The notes under the pieces: generated by a model
The model's input: only the letters and a program-made list of their open reading frames with translations
Databases searched by the model: none
Told to the model about the DNA's origin: nothing
Origin: Echinicola vietnamensis DSM 17526
GTDB taxonomy: Bacteria; Bacteroidota; Bacteroidia; Cytophagales; Cyclobacteriaceae
Direction of reading: 5' to 3'
DNA: 64,000 bases
Assembly: GCF_000325705.1 (NCBI RefSeq)
Contig: NC_019904.1
Coordinates: 1,496,001 to 1,560,000 of the forward strand
Shown: positions 9,401-19,600 of the stretch, in pieces
Layout: each line of letters starts with the position of its first letter
How positions within the stretch are numbered: the first letter of the stretch is position 1
Made by a program: the position numbers and the translations under genes

Positions 9401-9492
9401 GTGCCAGCGGCACGATAAATTTTGTAACCTGCAGATTCATCTGCAGGAACTTAAGCGCTCTTCAACCTCCCGAAGGAGTGCCAGCGGCACGG
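9401..9492. repeat. Pair of GTGCCAGCGGCAC palindromes around a hairpin
   Basis: The 13-bp palindrome GTGCC-AGC-GGCAC occurs at 9401-9413 and 9479-9491 in the same orientation. A hairpin with stem CCTGCAGAT lies between them. The layout resembles REP/BIME-type elements. Confidence 0.6.
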
Positions 9493-9715
9493 ATGATAGC
9501 TCCTTTACACGAAATTAGTACTAAATGTTTATAACCATCAGGAAAATCGCTTTTAGCCCCTTGAAGTTCTTTAATTCAGGCTGACATCTCTTTACAAATA
9601 GTTTAAAAGTGTTTGCCCTGGGGGAACTGCCAATTTTCATTATGTTGTAAAATGCCCTCAACTTTTCGGCTTGATCCGTTTTTTTGATTCTATTAAAAAA
9701 ACAACCAAAAATAAA

Positions 9716-12517
9716 TTACTTTATCCACACTTTATCCACTGACTTTCCGGCGGTGCTTTCCACTTCAATTAGCCATAGGCCTACTGGTAAATTTTCGATA
9801 TCAAAATCAAACATATCACCATGAGGGGTGATTTTTCGTAAATATTTGCCCATTGGGTCCACTATTCTGATTTCCCTGATTGAACCTACCCCTTTTATGT
9901 TGATGTGGATATCTCCACTGGATGGATTTGGATAGATTTTTACCTGTGCTTTTTCCGCTTCTTTTTCGAGGTCTGTGATGAGGTTTACGTTGACATTTAG
10001 TGCTTGGGGAATGCCCTCATGGCAGTGGTTGCTTGGGGTGACTTCCAGCAGGAAATCGCCTTCTTTTTCCCAGCTGACAGTCACGGCATGCGTGCCTTGG
10101 CCAGAAAGGATGGTTCCTCCTTCTGTGGACCATTGGTAATTGACCCCTTCCACTTCAGAAACTTCATATGATTGTACTTCCAGCCCTACTTCGGCCAGGC
10201 CTATGATGGGATCGGGTTGGGACGGGGCACGTGTGATGGTGATGGCTTTGGTGGTAGCCGTGCTTTCCCCACAGGCATTTCGAGGCATTACCTTTAGCTG
10301 CTGCTGTCCTTCAGCTTCCCAAGTGATGGCCGCGTGTGCTGTGCCTTGTCCCGACTGGATGATGCCTCCACTGGCCGTCCAGATGTATTCCATTCCCGGA
10401 ATGGAATCCACTTCATATTGGCTGACCGTTTCCAGACAGGCCACGCCATTTCCGATGATTTGCGGCACCTTTTCAGGAATGGTGGAGACGGTGACTTCAA
10501 GGCCCTCGGTGGGGCCATCCCCGCAGATATTTTGGCTCTTTACCAAAACGGCATTCCTGCCAGGTGTTTCCCACTGCACCACAATCCTGTCTGATCCCTG
10601 GCCTTCAATGATGGTACCGCCATCCACCCTCCATTCGAAGGTCAGGTCATCAGTACTTTCATATTCCAACCGATATATTTGTTGGCTTAAGCAAATATTG
10701 TCTTGGCCAATGATGGTGCCCGTGGCGGTAGGGACTTCACAGCTGTATTGATAGATCATTCCAAATTCACCAACGGCATAGCCTGTATTGACATCGCCAA
10801 AGCTTATGGCTTTGAAGTCCTGGTAGGTTTCAGTGTCCACCTCAGTCCAGTTTTTTCCCCGGTCGGTAGTTTGGAGGATCAGGCCTTTGTCTCCCACAAT
10901 GAAGCCTGTCAAGCTATCCAAAAAGGCTACATCACGAAGGTTCTGGGCAGTGTTGGTGTTCAGGGGTTCCCAGCTTTCGAATTGGTTTTGGGTAAAGAAT
11001 GCCTGGCCGTTATCACCCACGATGATCGCCGCGGATTCATCGATCATAAACATGCCATGCAGGTCATCGGAAGTTCCAATGGAGATTTCCTGCCAATCTC
11101 CGTTACTATTGCTTTTCAGCACATGGCCACCTTCCCCGATGATGATCCCGGGGCCACTTTCAAAGAAATCAATATCATGATAATCGTATCCTTTGTCGCC
11201 TGCATGGATAGTGGACCAGTTTACACCGCGGTTTACGGTACTGGCGAGGTATCCGCTTTCTCCGACAATGTATCCGGTGTCCGCATCAGCAAAATAAAGA
11301 CCATAAAGGTCGAGCTCGGTTTTAGGATTCAGCGCTGTCCATGATCCTCCGGAATTGGTGGTGTTCAGCATGGTACCGTCATCACCTACTACGTATCCGA
11401 AAGCCGGGGATTGAAAAGCAATTGCGTGAAAATCAATGTTCAATGGCCGGGAATAGTCGTTAAAGGAATCGCCGCCGTTGGTGGTGCGAAAGATGACGGC
11501 TTCTTTGCCAGCGATGTAACCGCGGCTGTCGTTTACAAAATCCGTGGCCAAAAAATCCGAGGGATGACCGGAAAGCAAGGAAATCCAAGAGCTGCCAGCG
11601 TTGGTAGATCGTAAGATGGTCCCTCCATCGGCAACAGCTACTACGGTATTGGTGCTTTGTTTGTAGTCGATGCCGTGAATGTCCTCCGTGGTGCGGCTAT
11701 TTCGGACGAGGAAGGTCAGCCCGGCATTATTGGTGTATAGCACCGTGCCTTCTTCTCCGACGATGATCCCAATGTCAGGGCGGTCTCTATGAAACGCTAC
11801 CCTTTTATAGTCGTAATTGGTACCACTCTGGATGAAAGCCCAGTGATTGCCCGAGTCAACGGTCTTCAGGATGGTCCCTTCATCCCCTACCGCATAGCCC
11901 GTGGTGTCGTTGGTAAAGTAGAGATCGTTTAGCGCGGTACTGACCGAAGAGGTAAGCTGCTGCCAGCTTTGGCCATTATTAGTCGTTTTGTAGATGGCTC
12001 CTGAGGAGGTGGCGAGAAAGCCTTGGTCTCCGCTGGTAAATACGAGTGTGTTGATCGCCGCAGTGGTTCCCAGCTCTACAGAAGTCCATGTTTCTCCTCC
12101 ATTGGAAGAGTATTTTAGCGTTCCAGAGGTTCCGGAAATCCAGATTTCCTCACTGGAGCGGTAGTTTACCGTTAGGATGTCCGAGGTGGTGTTGAGGTTG
12201 ATTATGTTCCAAGATTGGCCACCATCTTTGGTCTGCAAGAGGGTGCCGTTTTTGCCGGCCATCGCCCCAATTTGGTGGTCATGGAAATCCACAGCAAGTA
12301 GATCGGCTGCGATGGGCATGGCCAATTCCGTCCAGCCCTCACCACCATCAGTGGTTTTGAGCATGATTTGGTTCCCTGAAGCGAAGGCCAGGTCGTCATT
12401 GACCCAGTGGATGTCCGTAAGTGCATTGCCACGGTCCGTGATCCTTTGCCAACTTTGGGAAAAAGCGGTCTGGACCAATGATAAGCAGAAAATGACGAGG
12501 AGTAAAGGGTTCTTCAT
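9716..12517 (-). CDS. Secreted YCF48-repeat protein with T9SS sorting domain
   Basis: A 933-aa secreted or cell-surface protein. A signal peptide (residues 1-20) is followed by about thirteen BNR/YCF48-type beta-propeller repeats, each around 40-45 residues (pattern GTILKTxDGGxxW, residues about 25-610). Three PKD-like/Ig-like modules of about 85 residues come next (near 615-870, each with a W/IxGxG core). The last 80 residues form a type IX secretion sorting domain (KIYPNPSSGDIHINI start, GLWLIEVESTAG, VWIK end). It should be exported by T9SS and anchored or released. The ligand is unknown. It has its own promoter. Confidence 0.88.
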   Translation of the reverse strand: MKNPLLLVIFCLSLVQTAFSQSWQRITDRGNALTDIHWVNDDLAFASGNQIMLKTTDGGEGWTELAMPIAADLLAVDFHDHQIGAMAGKNGTLLQTKDGGQSWNIINLNTTSDILTVNYRSSEEIWISGTSGTLKYSSNGGETWTSVELGTTAAINTLVFTSGDQGFLATSSGAIYKTTNNGQSWQQLTSSVSTALNDLYFTNDTTGYAVGDEGTILKTVDSGNHWAFIQSGTNYDYKRVAFHRDRPDIGIIVGEEGTVLYTNNAGLTFLVRNSRTTEDIHGIDYKQSTNTVVAVADGGTILRSTNAGSSWISLLSGHPSDFLATDFVNDSRGYIAGKEAVIFRTTNGGDSFNDYSRPLNIDFHAIAFQSPAFGYVVGDDGTMLNTTNSGGSWTALNPKTELDLYGLYFADADTGYIVGESGYLASTVNRGVNWSTIHAGDKGYDYHDIDFFESGPGIIIGEGGHVLKSNSNGDWQEISIGTSDDLHGMFMIDESAAIIVGDNGQAFFTQNQFESWEPLNTNTAQNLRDVAFLDSLTGFIVGDKGLILQTTDRGKNWTEVDTETYQDFKAISFGDVNTGYAVGEFGMIYQYSCEVPTATGTIIGQDNICLSQQIYRLEYESTDDLTFEWRVDGGTIIEGQGSDRIVVQWETPGRNAVLVKSQNICGDGPTEGLEVTVSTIPEKVPQIIGNGVACLETVSQYEVDSIPGMEYIWTASGGIIQSGQGTAHAAITWEAEGQQQLKVMPRNACGESTATTKAITITRAPSQPDPIIGLAEVGLEVQSYEVSEVEGVNYQWSTEGGTILSGQGTHAVTVSWEKEGDFLLEVTPSNHCHEGIPQALNVNVNLITDLEKEAEKAQVKIYPNPSSGDIHINIKGVGSIREIRIVDPMGKYLRKITPHGDMFDFDIENLPVGLWLIEVESTAGKSVDKVWIK

Positions 12518-12545
12518 ATCGTGTGGAAAGCCATGTTGGTACTTA

Positions 12546-12575
12546 CAAAAATAGCGGTAAATTAGGTTTTACAAG
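12546..12575 (-). promoter_or_regulatory. Candidate promoter of the YCF48/T9SS gene
   Basis: Minus strand carries TATTTTTG (TAnnTTTG) at 12546-12553 and a TTGT word at 12571-12574, a 17-bp gap. The start codon is 29 bp downstream of the -7 element. Confidence 0.5.
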
Positions 12576-12620
12576 AGAAGGTTTGGTGTTAATTCGGTAT
12601 TCTCTACCCATAAATTACAA

Positions 12621-12654
12621 AAAAATCCCACATATACCGATATGTGGGATTTTT
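12621..12654 (-). terminator. Terminator hairpin after the S9 peptidase gene
   Basis: AAAAATCCCACATAT-ACCG-ATATGTGGGATTTTT, a perfect 15-bp stem with T-tails in both directions. It lies 41 bp past the S9 peptidase stop on the minus strand. Confidence 0.88.
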
Positions 12655-12694
12655 GATGATGCTTTGCTAGTCCTGCAAAATATTTTGTAAGGGG

Positions 12695-15127
12695 TTACTT
12701 TCCTTTATTCTTCACCCATTTTTCCAGCCACTCGTTCATTTCGTACAAGGTGTGCATGATGGATTCTTCTGCTGCATAGCCATGGCTTTCATTGGGCAAA
12801 AACACCAGTCGGGCTGTGGCACCGTGTCCTTTCAGGGCATTGTAATACCGTTCTGATTGGATGGGGAAAGTGCCGGAATTGTTGTCTGCTTCACCGTGGA
12901 TCAGCAGGATAGGTGTCTTTACTTTATTCGCATGCATAAAGGGGGACATGTTGAAATAAACGTCTGGAGCCTCCCAATAGGTGCGCTGCTCATATTGGAA
13001 GCCAAATGGTGTCAACGTACGGTTGTATGCACCACTTCGGGCAATTCCAGCCGCGAAAAGATCACTGTGCGAAAGGAGGTTGGCCGTCATAAAGGCACCA
13101 TAAGAGTGGCCACCTACCGCTATTCGGTCCCGGTCACCGATGCCTCTGTCCACGATATAATCGATGGCTGCTTCTGCGTTGGCCACTAACTGTTCAATAA
13201 AGAAATCATTGGGTTCTTGGTTGCCTTCTCCTACGATGGGCATTTCTGTTCTGTCCATGATGGCATAGCCCTGGGTGATCCAGTAGAGCGGTGTGCCCCA
13301 GTACAGCCTGGTAAATTCATATTTGGATCCGCGCACCTGAGCAGCCACTTCCTTGGATTTGTATTCCCGGGGATAGGCCCACATCAGTACGGGCAAAGGA
13401 CCATCTGCTGCTGGATCGTATCCGGCAGGAGTATAAATCGTGGCCGATAAGTTAAGTCCGTCGTTTCTGGTGTAGGTTACCAATTCCTTTTGTATTCCTC
13501 TTAGGGAAGGATAAGGATCCTCAAAATGGGTCAGTTGGATCGGTGCGATGCGCTTTTTGGTGTTGACGAGCCAATAGTTTGGTTGGATGTCAGTGCTTTG
13601 CTTGCGGGTAATAAAGCTGTTCCCTTTATCGTCCAAAACTTTTACCACTTCTTCATAATAGGGCGCTTGGCATCGCCAGATGATCTCTTGCTCCCCTGAG
13701 CTGACATCAAAGGTGCTCAGGAATGGCATGCTGCCTTCTGGAGAACCTCCCTCGCTGGTCATGAAGAGCTGGTCTCCCTTGCGGAGAAGGACATACTCTC
13801 CAAGGTCATTTGTGGTCATGACGGGATCACCCGGATCATTGTAAATGTCTGAATAGCTCCGTTCTATAAACGTTTTCTTTTCCTGCTCAGGCTGGGAGGG
13901 ATTGATCAGGGAGCGCTTTTCTTGTCGGGTGTCAAACCACCGCTCATTTAGCACTGCGAATGCTTCATCTGACCATTGAATGCCCGCATAACGCAGACTG
14001 GTAGTGGCCAATTTTTGTTTCTCACCTGTAAATGGTGCGTCCAATGTATAGACAATGTCTCGTTCTTCGATTTCCACTTTAGGATCACCACCATCCTGAG
14101 CCTCGGCCCAATAAAGGGTGGCAGGAACGTCCCTTCTCCAGCTGATGGACCTGGGGCCAGTCACCGTGGCATCAAAGCCGGTCGGCCTTACCTCATCCAA
14201 AGGAATCTCGGCAATGGTCACTGTTTCTGATCCGTCAATGCTCCACGCTTCTACATCATACGGGAAGCGGTACGCTGGGACCAAATAAGAAAACGGACGC
14301 TTGATCGCTTCCACCAGGACATATTGCCCATCGGGCGAAACATCCATCGACTTGATCATCGCCGGATCGCCAAGGGGCTTGGTATTTCCTTCCAGGTCAA
14401 TCACCATCAGTTGGGCGTCCATGAAGTAAGCAAATAGCTGCTCGTCATATTCATTTTCAAGCAAATCCTGGTAGGTTCGGCTGGGAGCTGCATTACCCGA
14501 AGTAGCTTGTATGATTGGGCTGGATGGAACCGATGGTTTTTCAGGCATCTCACCCCGTGATGGGTTAATGGCTTTCACCAAAAGAGAATTGTCCGGAAGC
14601 CACGTAAAGGCGGTGCCATAGACGTCGTTGATGATTTCGTCGGTTAAGGGCTTGGCGGTCTTGGTGGCTAAGTTAGCTACCCACAAGCTTATCCCTTCAT
14701 CGCCCACCAGGCCGAATGCCAAATACTGTTCATCATCAGACCAACTGATCCCGCTGATCTTGGCGTCTTCTGGTAAGCCTGTGATAGCGGTTTCCTCGCC
14801 TGATTTTACCTCTTTGACCTTGATGCCGCTATACGAAGAGGAGCGGCTGGGGCCATTGGTTTTGGGGTTGATCCGAATACCACCGATGCGTAATTCAGGC
14901 TGGGATACTTCTTTGAGGGATTTGTAACCAGGCCTTTCCAAGATGAGCATGATGTCACCCTTCTTGCTGAAATAGACGGAAGGGGTTACAGGGGCATTGA
15001 CGAGCTCTTGAATGGCTTGGGGAGGGGCTTTGTACCCCGTGTTTTCTTGGGCGGTAGCACTTCCGAAAAGAAAGGCCAAGCCCAATAAGCACATGTAGCG
15101 CTTTGGAGTTTGAAAATTCAGGTTCAT
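12695..15127 (-). CDS. Exported S9 family peptidase, glutamyl-endopeptidase-like
   Basis: An 810-aa serine peptidase with a signal peptide (residues 1-26, ending GSATAQ). A beta-propeller domain of about 550 residues is followed by a C-terminal alpha/beta-hydrolase domain. The nucleophile is in GGHSYGAFMTANLLSHS, a form typical of the glutamyl endopeptidase branch (S9D, as in chloroplast GEP). The acid is in HGEADNNSGTFP and the His in PNESHGY. It is monocistronic and should act in the periplasm or at the surface on peptides. The exact cleavage preference is inferred from the motif only. Confidence 0.9.
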   Translation of the reverse strand: MNLNFQTPKRYMCLLGLAFLFGSATAQENTGYKAPPQAIQELVNAPVTPSVYFSKKGDIMLILERPGYKSLKEVSQPELRIGGIRINPKTNGPSRSSSYSGIKVKEVKSGEETAITGLPEDAKISGISWSDDEQYLAFGLVGDEGISLWVANLATKTAKPLTDEIINDVYGTAFTWLPDNSLLVKAINPSRGEMPEKPSVPSSPIIQATSGNAAPSRTYQDLLENEYDEQLFAYFMDAQLMVIDLEGNTKPLGDPAMIKSMDVSPDGQYVLVEAIKRPFSYLVPAYRFPYDVEAWSIDGSETVTIAEIPLDEVRPTGFDATVTGPRSISWRRDVPATLYWAEAQDGGDPKVEIEERDIVYTLDAPFTGEKQKLATTSLRYAGIQWSDEAFAVLNERWFDTRQEKRSLINPSQPEQEKKTFIERSYSDIYNDPGDPVMTTNDLGEYVLLRKGDQLFMTSEGGSPEGSMPFLSTFDVSSGEQEIIWRCQAPYYEEVVKVLDDKGNSFITRKQSTDIQPNYWLVNTKKRIAPIQLTHFEDPYPSLRGIQKELVTYTRNDGLNLSATIYTPAGYDPAADGPLPVLMWAYPREYKSKEVAAQVRGSKYEFTRLYWGTPLYWITQGYAIMDRTEMPIVGEGNQEPNDFFIEQLVANAEAAIDYIVDRGIGDRDRIAVGGHSYGAFMTANLLSHSDLFAAGIARSGAYNRTLTPFGFQYEQRTYWEAPDVYFNMSPFMHANKVKTPILLIHGEADNNSGTFPIQSERYYNALKGHGATARLVFLPNESHGYAAEESIMHTLYEMNEWLEKWVKNKGK

Positions 15128-15227
15128 ATTCAGTTCTTTTATCCAACCAAATTACAAAAAAATATGTAGCTCAGGTACTATGTAGCGCAGGAGGTATAGG
15201 GTAAAATGATAAACGGTAAAAAAATAT

Positions 15228-15262
15228 AAAAAAAGGGATGTTTCGTCTAGGAAACACCCCTT
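15228..15262 (-). terminator. Terminator hairpin after the GldJ/GldK-like gene
   Basis: Stem AAGGGATGTTTC / GAAACACCCCTT (one mismatch) with a T-run on the minus strand, just past the stop codon at 15286. Confidence 0.8.
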
Positions 15263-15285
15263 AATCAATCAGTCAATTTATGTCT

Positions 15286-16515
15286 TTACATATCGTCTGC
15301 ACCGACGGAAATCATGGCACATCTAAATCCGATATGGTTTGTAGCAGAATCTTGATGCATAAACCGCCTTGTACCTGGCGATAGCCAATACGCTACATCT
15401 CTCCAGCTACCTCCCTTATAAACGCGATAATTATCATCGATCAAGGTAGTCCGGTAGGCTTCTTCCGAATCATTGGTGCCATCTCTTCTCAGCGGATTGA
15501 GGTCTTCAAAGTCCTGATAGGAAAGCGGGCGATATACGTCCTCTACCCATTCGTTCATGTTTCCGGACATGTTGTAGAGCCCAAAATCATTGGGCGGATA
15601 TTCATAGACGTTGGCAGGGATGATGTCACCATCATTGGTGATGCCACCAGCGATACCGGCATAGTCACCGCGTCCTCTTTTAAAGTTGGCAAGAAGGTCA
15701 CCTTGACGGCCTTTTCGCTTAACATCATAAGGATTTCGGACACCACGGCCATCCCAAGGGTAAATACGGCCATTTTCTTGGTTTTCATCCAAGTATTGCG
15801 TGCCAATCATGGCTTTTGCGGCATATTCCCATTCCGCTTCATTGGGAAGCCTGTAGCTTGGCAATACCACTCCTCGCTCAATCAGCAGGTTTTTGCTCAT
15901 GGTGGAATCCAACCCTTCTTTCTCACGATAAAGCTCGTTTACATAGGCTGTTCTCCACTTGCAGTAGGCATTTGCTTGCTCCCACGTGACTCCGGCCACC
16001 GGATAGAAGTTAAAGCCTGGGTGGCGGAAGTAGTACGTAGAATACACGTCATTGTATGAAAGGGCTTCTGTCCAAACGTCTTCTCTTGGTTCCAGTCGAT
16101 TTACCGAATCCGCACTGGCACGTTTTTTCATGTCAAAGAGAAATTCCTTGTAATCCAAATTGGTTACTTCGGTCTCATCCATGTAAAATGAGGCAATGGT
16201 AACGGTTCTTTCTGCATTGTCTCGAAAGGCCATGACATCTTGCTCCTGCGTGCCCAATACGGCTCGTCCTCCTTGGATATATTTTAATTTCGGCCCTTTG
16301 GCAGGCTCTTTTAGCTTGACTACGGTAAACTGTGTGGTGTCGTCCAGGTCAAAATTTAATTCTGCACCCGTGGCTGCACTGACTTTTCCCGGGTTTCCGG
16401 CAGTCCTTCGCCCGTAGGTAGGCCCGTTATTTTTGGCACATGAGGCCAAAAATGTCATTGACAACATTAAAAATGCTGCCATGATAATAGTTGTATTTTT
16501 GTTGCTTTTCACCAT
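15286..16515 (-). CDS. GldJ/GldK-like SUMF1-domain lipoprotein
   Basis: A 409-aa lipoprotein (hydrophobic start, lipobox FLASC, Cys26) with a formylglycine-generating-enzyme (SUMF1/FGE) fold. The block ASFYMDETEVTNLDYKEFL and the C-terminal block YKGGSWRDVAYW...RRFMHQDSATNHIGFRCA are seen. The active-site CHxSYC-like cysteines of true FGE are not visible, so it is probably structural. SUMF1-like lipoproteins GldJ and GldK are T9SS/gliding components in Bacteroidetes. This one resembles GldJ more (DETEVTN, long linker after the lipobox), but neighbouring gldL/M/N genes are absent, so the exact name is left open. Confidence 0.75.
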   Translation of the reverse strand: MVKSNKNTTIIMAAFLMLSMTFLASCAKNNGPTYGRRTAGNPGKVSAATGAELNFDLDDTTQFTVVKLKEPAKGPKLKYIQGGRAVLGTQEQDVMAFRDNAERTVTIASFYMDETEVTNLDYKEFLFDMKKRASADSVNRLEPREDVWTEALSYNDVYSTYYFRHPGFNFYPVAGVTWEQANAYCKWRTAYVNELYREKEGLDSTMSKNLLIERGVVLPSYRLPNEAEWEYAAKAMIGTQYLDENQENGRIYPWDGRGVRNPYDVKRKGRQGDLLANFKRGRGDYAGIAGGITNDGDIIPANVYEYPPNDFGLYNMSGNMNEWVEDVYRPLSYQDFEDLNPLRRDGTNDSEEAYRTTLIDDNYRVYKGGSWRDVAYWLSPGTRRFMHQDSATNHIGFRCAMISVGADDM

Positions 16516-16684
16516 GTGAAAGTTGGTTTATTCCTCGCTGATTAATACTGCTAATATATAATCAATAATGACATATAACAATACTTTTACTTTACGTTCA
16601 TTTTATTAAACTCATCATACGTACCATAAATGAACACTCCATAGCACAAAACAAATAAGGGAATTGAAAAGATAAAAGCAAATT

Positions 16685-19600
16685 TTAAGCGCTCATTTCA
16701 CTAAGCCATTGCTTGGCTTTCTCTACGGATTTAATACCACCAATGGTAAGAATTAAACGATTTTTATGTTCTTTTATTTTGCAAAATTTGCCATGACCTT
16801 GGATAAATCGAATAATATTTCCGAAAATATCCGATTTGAAATAACTTTCCCGTGTGCTGGGAACGAAGTAGCACTTCATTTGGCCACTTTTGAGCACCAG
16901 TTTTTCAAACCCAAGGCCTTCTGCCAGCCATCTTAAGCGTACCGTTTCCATCAGGTCTTCCACCACTGGCGGAATGGGACCAAATCGGTCCGAAACAGCA
17001 TGGGCAAATTTCGTAAGGGCTTCTTCTGTTTTGATATTGTCTAGCTTGGAGTACAGGTTTAGCCTTTCCGAGATATTGCTGACATAATCTTCAGGGATCA
17101 AAAGTTCCATGTCAGTTTCGATCACACAGTCCTGTACCAAGACTTTTACTTTTTCTTTCAGGTCGACTTCAAAGAGGCTGGCAAACTCATTTTCCTTGAG
17201 CTCTTGGACGGCTTCGTCCAATATTTTGTGGTACATCTCAAATCCCAAATCGGTGATAAAGCCGCTTTGCTCGGCCCCCAAAAGGTTTCCGGCACCTCGG
17301 ATATCCAAGTCTCTCATGGCTACTTTAAACCCATCGCCCAAATCGGAAAACTCTTCCAGCGTTTGAAGGCGCTTGCGGGCTTCAGCGGTAAGACCTGACA
17401 TGGGTGAGGTGAGAAGGTAGCAGTAGGCTTTTTTATTGCTTCTGCCGACCCTTCCCCGCATCTGGTGGAGGTCGCTAAGGCCAAACATGTGTGCCCTGTT
17501 GATGATGATGGTGTTGGCATTGGGGATGTCCAGACCTGACTCGATGATGTTGGTGGAGACCAGCACGTCAAATTCCCCTTCGATAAACTTCACCATGATT
17601 TTCTCCAATTGCTTGCCGTCCATTTGGCCGTGGGCACCAGCAATTTTGGCATCGGGCACCAGTCGCATGATAAGGTTGGCAATGGAATCAATTTCTCCGA
17701 CCCGGTTGTGGACAAAGAACACCTGGCCGCCACGCTGGAGCTCCCTGGAGACGGCATCCCGAATGACTTCTTCTTCAAAGGTGTGTATTTCAGTGGTTAC
17801 GGGCTGCCTGTTTGGTGGAGGAGTGGCGATCACGGATAGGTCCCTGGCGCCCATCAGCGAAAAATGGAGTGTCCTTGGGATGGGGGTGGCCGTCAAGGTC
17901 AGTACGTCCACATTGACGCGGAGTTCTTTAAGCTGGTCTTTTACCTTGACGCCAAATTTCTGCTCTTCGTCGATGATCAGCAGTCCGAGATCCTTGAACT
18001 GGACATCTTTGTTGACAATTCGGTGGGTGCCGACGAGGATGTCGATTTCACCGGAAGTGACCTGCTTGGTGATTTCTTTGACCTGTTTGGTGGTGCGGAA
18101 CCGGTTTATATAGTCCACTTTTACGGGGAATCCCTCAAGTCGCTCTTTAAAGGTCCGGTAATGCTGCATGGCCAAGATGGTAGTGGGCACCAATACTGCT
18201 ACTTGTTTGCGGTCGTTGATGGCTTTGAAAGCTGCTCGGATGGCCACTTCTGTCTTGCCAAACCCTACATCTCCGCAAACCAAGCGGTCCATGGGGTAGG
18301 GTTTTTCCATGTCGGCTTTTACATCTCCCGTGGCCACAGCTTGATCCGGAGTGTCCTCGAAGATAAAGGAGCTTTCCAGTTCCACTTGCAAGACACTATC
18401 GGGAGCATATTGGTGGCCGGAGGCATTTCTTCGTTTGGCATACAGTGCAATCAAGTCCTTGGCAATGTCCTTGACTTTACGTTTTACCTTTTTCTTTTTG
18501 TTCTCCCACTCTGGCGAGCCCAGTTTGGACATGGTGGGAAGGGTGCCTTCTTGACCGGAATACTTGGAGATCTTATGTAAAGAGTGAATGTTGACGTAGA
18601 GCAGGTCATCATCCCGAAATATCAGCCTGACCGCCTCTTGGAAATTGTCGTTGACTTCCACTTTTTCCAGCCCGGCAAAGCGCCCCACGCCGTAATCCAC
18701 GTGAACGACATAATCCCCCGCCTGCAAGGTTTTGAGCTCTTTGAGCGTCAAGGCCTTGGTCTTGCTGGCTTTTTTATGGCTTTTATACCGGTGATATCGC
18801 TCAAAAATCTGATGGTCCGTATAGCACGCGATCATGGTAGAATGATCTACGAAGCCTTCTCTGATACTGACAGGGAGTGATTGGATCTTGAGGGTGGGGT
18901 CTAGCTCTTGGAAGATGTTTTGTAGCCGTTCCACCTGCTTTTCACTTTCAGAGCAGATGATGTTCAGCAATCCCTTTCGCTCATTGTCCACCAGGTTTTC
19001 GACCAATAGGTCAAAGTTTTTATTGAACGATGGTTGGGGCTTGATGTCAAAATCAAAAACCTTGGACGTCGGCAAGTGGTACTGATTGCCAAATTCAATT
19101 TTGGTCAGGCGGTCAAGGGATGATAAGAAAGCTGCTCCATCATCAAAGAGGTTTTCCGGTTGGAGCACCAGTTGTTTGCTGCCCGTTTGGTCTACGATTT
19201 TGTCAAACTGCTGGCGGGCTTTTTCGAAGGCATTGTCCAGCATGTCCATGGTAAATTGGACATCTTTGATCCACACACAAGTATCTTTTGGTAGGAAATC
19301 TGTGAAGGACTGCCGCACTTCCTGCATCAGCTTGGTTTGGACATTGGGGATGATACTGATGTGATCGAGGGATTCCTCGGACAGCTGGCTCTCGGTGTCA
19401 AAGGTCCTGATGCTTTCGATCTCTTTTCCAAATAGCTCAATTCGGTAAGGGTATTCATTGGCAAAGGAAAACACATCGATGATGCCCCCGCGGATGGCAA
19501 ATTGGCCAGGTTCATAGACGAAATCGGTCTTCTCAAAGTCATAGGTGCTCAGCAGCTCTGTGATAAACTCGACATCTACTTTCTCGCCTACCTTGGCCGT

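Larger units (their letters stand above)
8943..9715. other. Long gene-free region rich in palindromic repeats
   Basis: After the terminator at 8961 no credible gene is seen for over 700 bp. The stretch holds a dispersed repeat copy (about 9128-9222), two copies of the palindrome GTGCCAGCGGCAC (9401 and 9479) and a CCTGCAGAT-TC-ATCTGCAGG hairpin (about 9430-9450). This resembles a composite of REP-like elements. Confidence 0.6.

Noticed and set aside
17436..18580. Long plus-strand frames across mfd
   Set aside because: They overlap the conserved helicase motifs of mfd on the other strand and show no protein family pattern.
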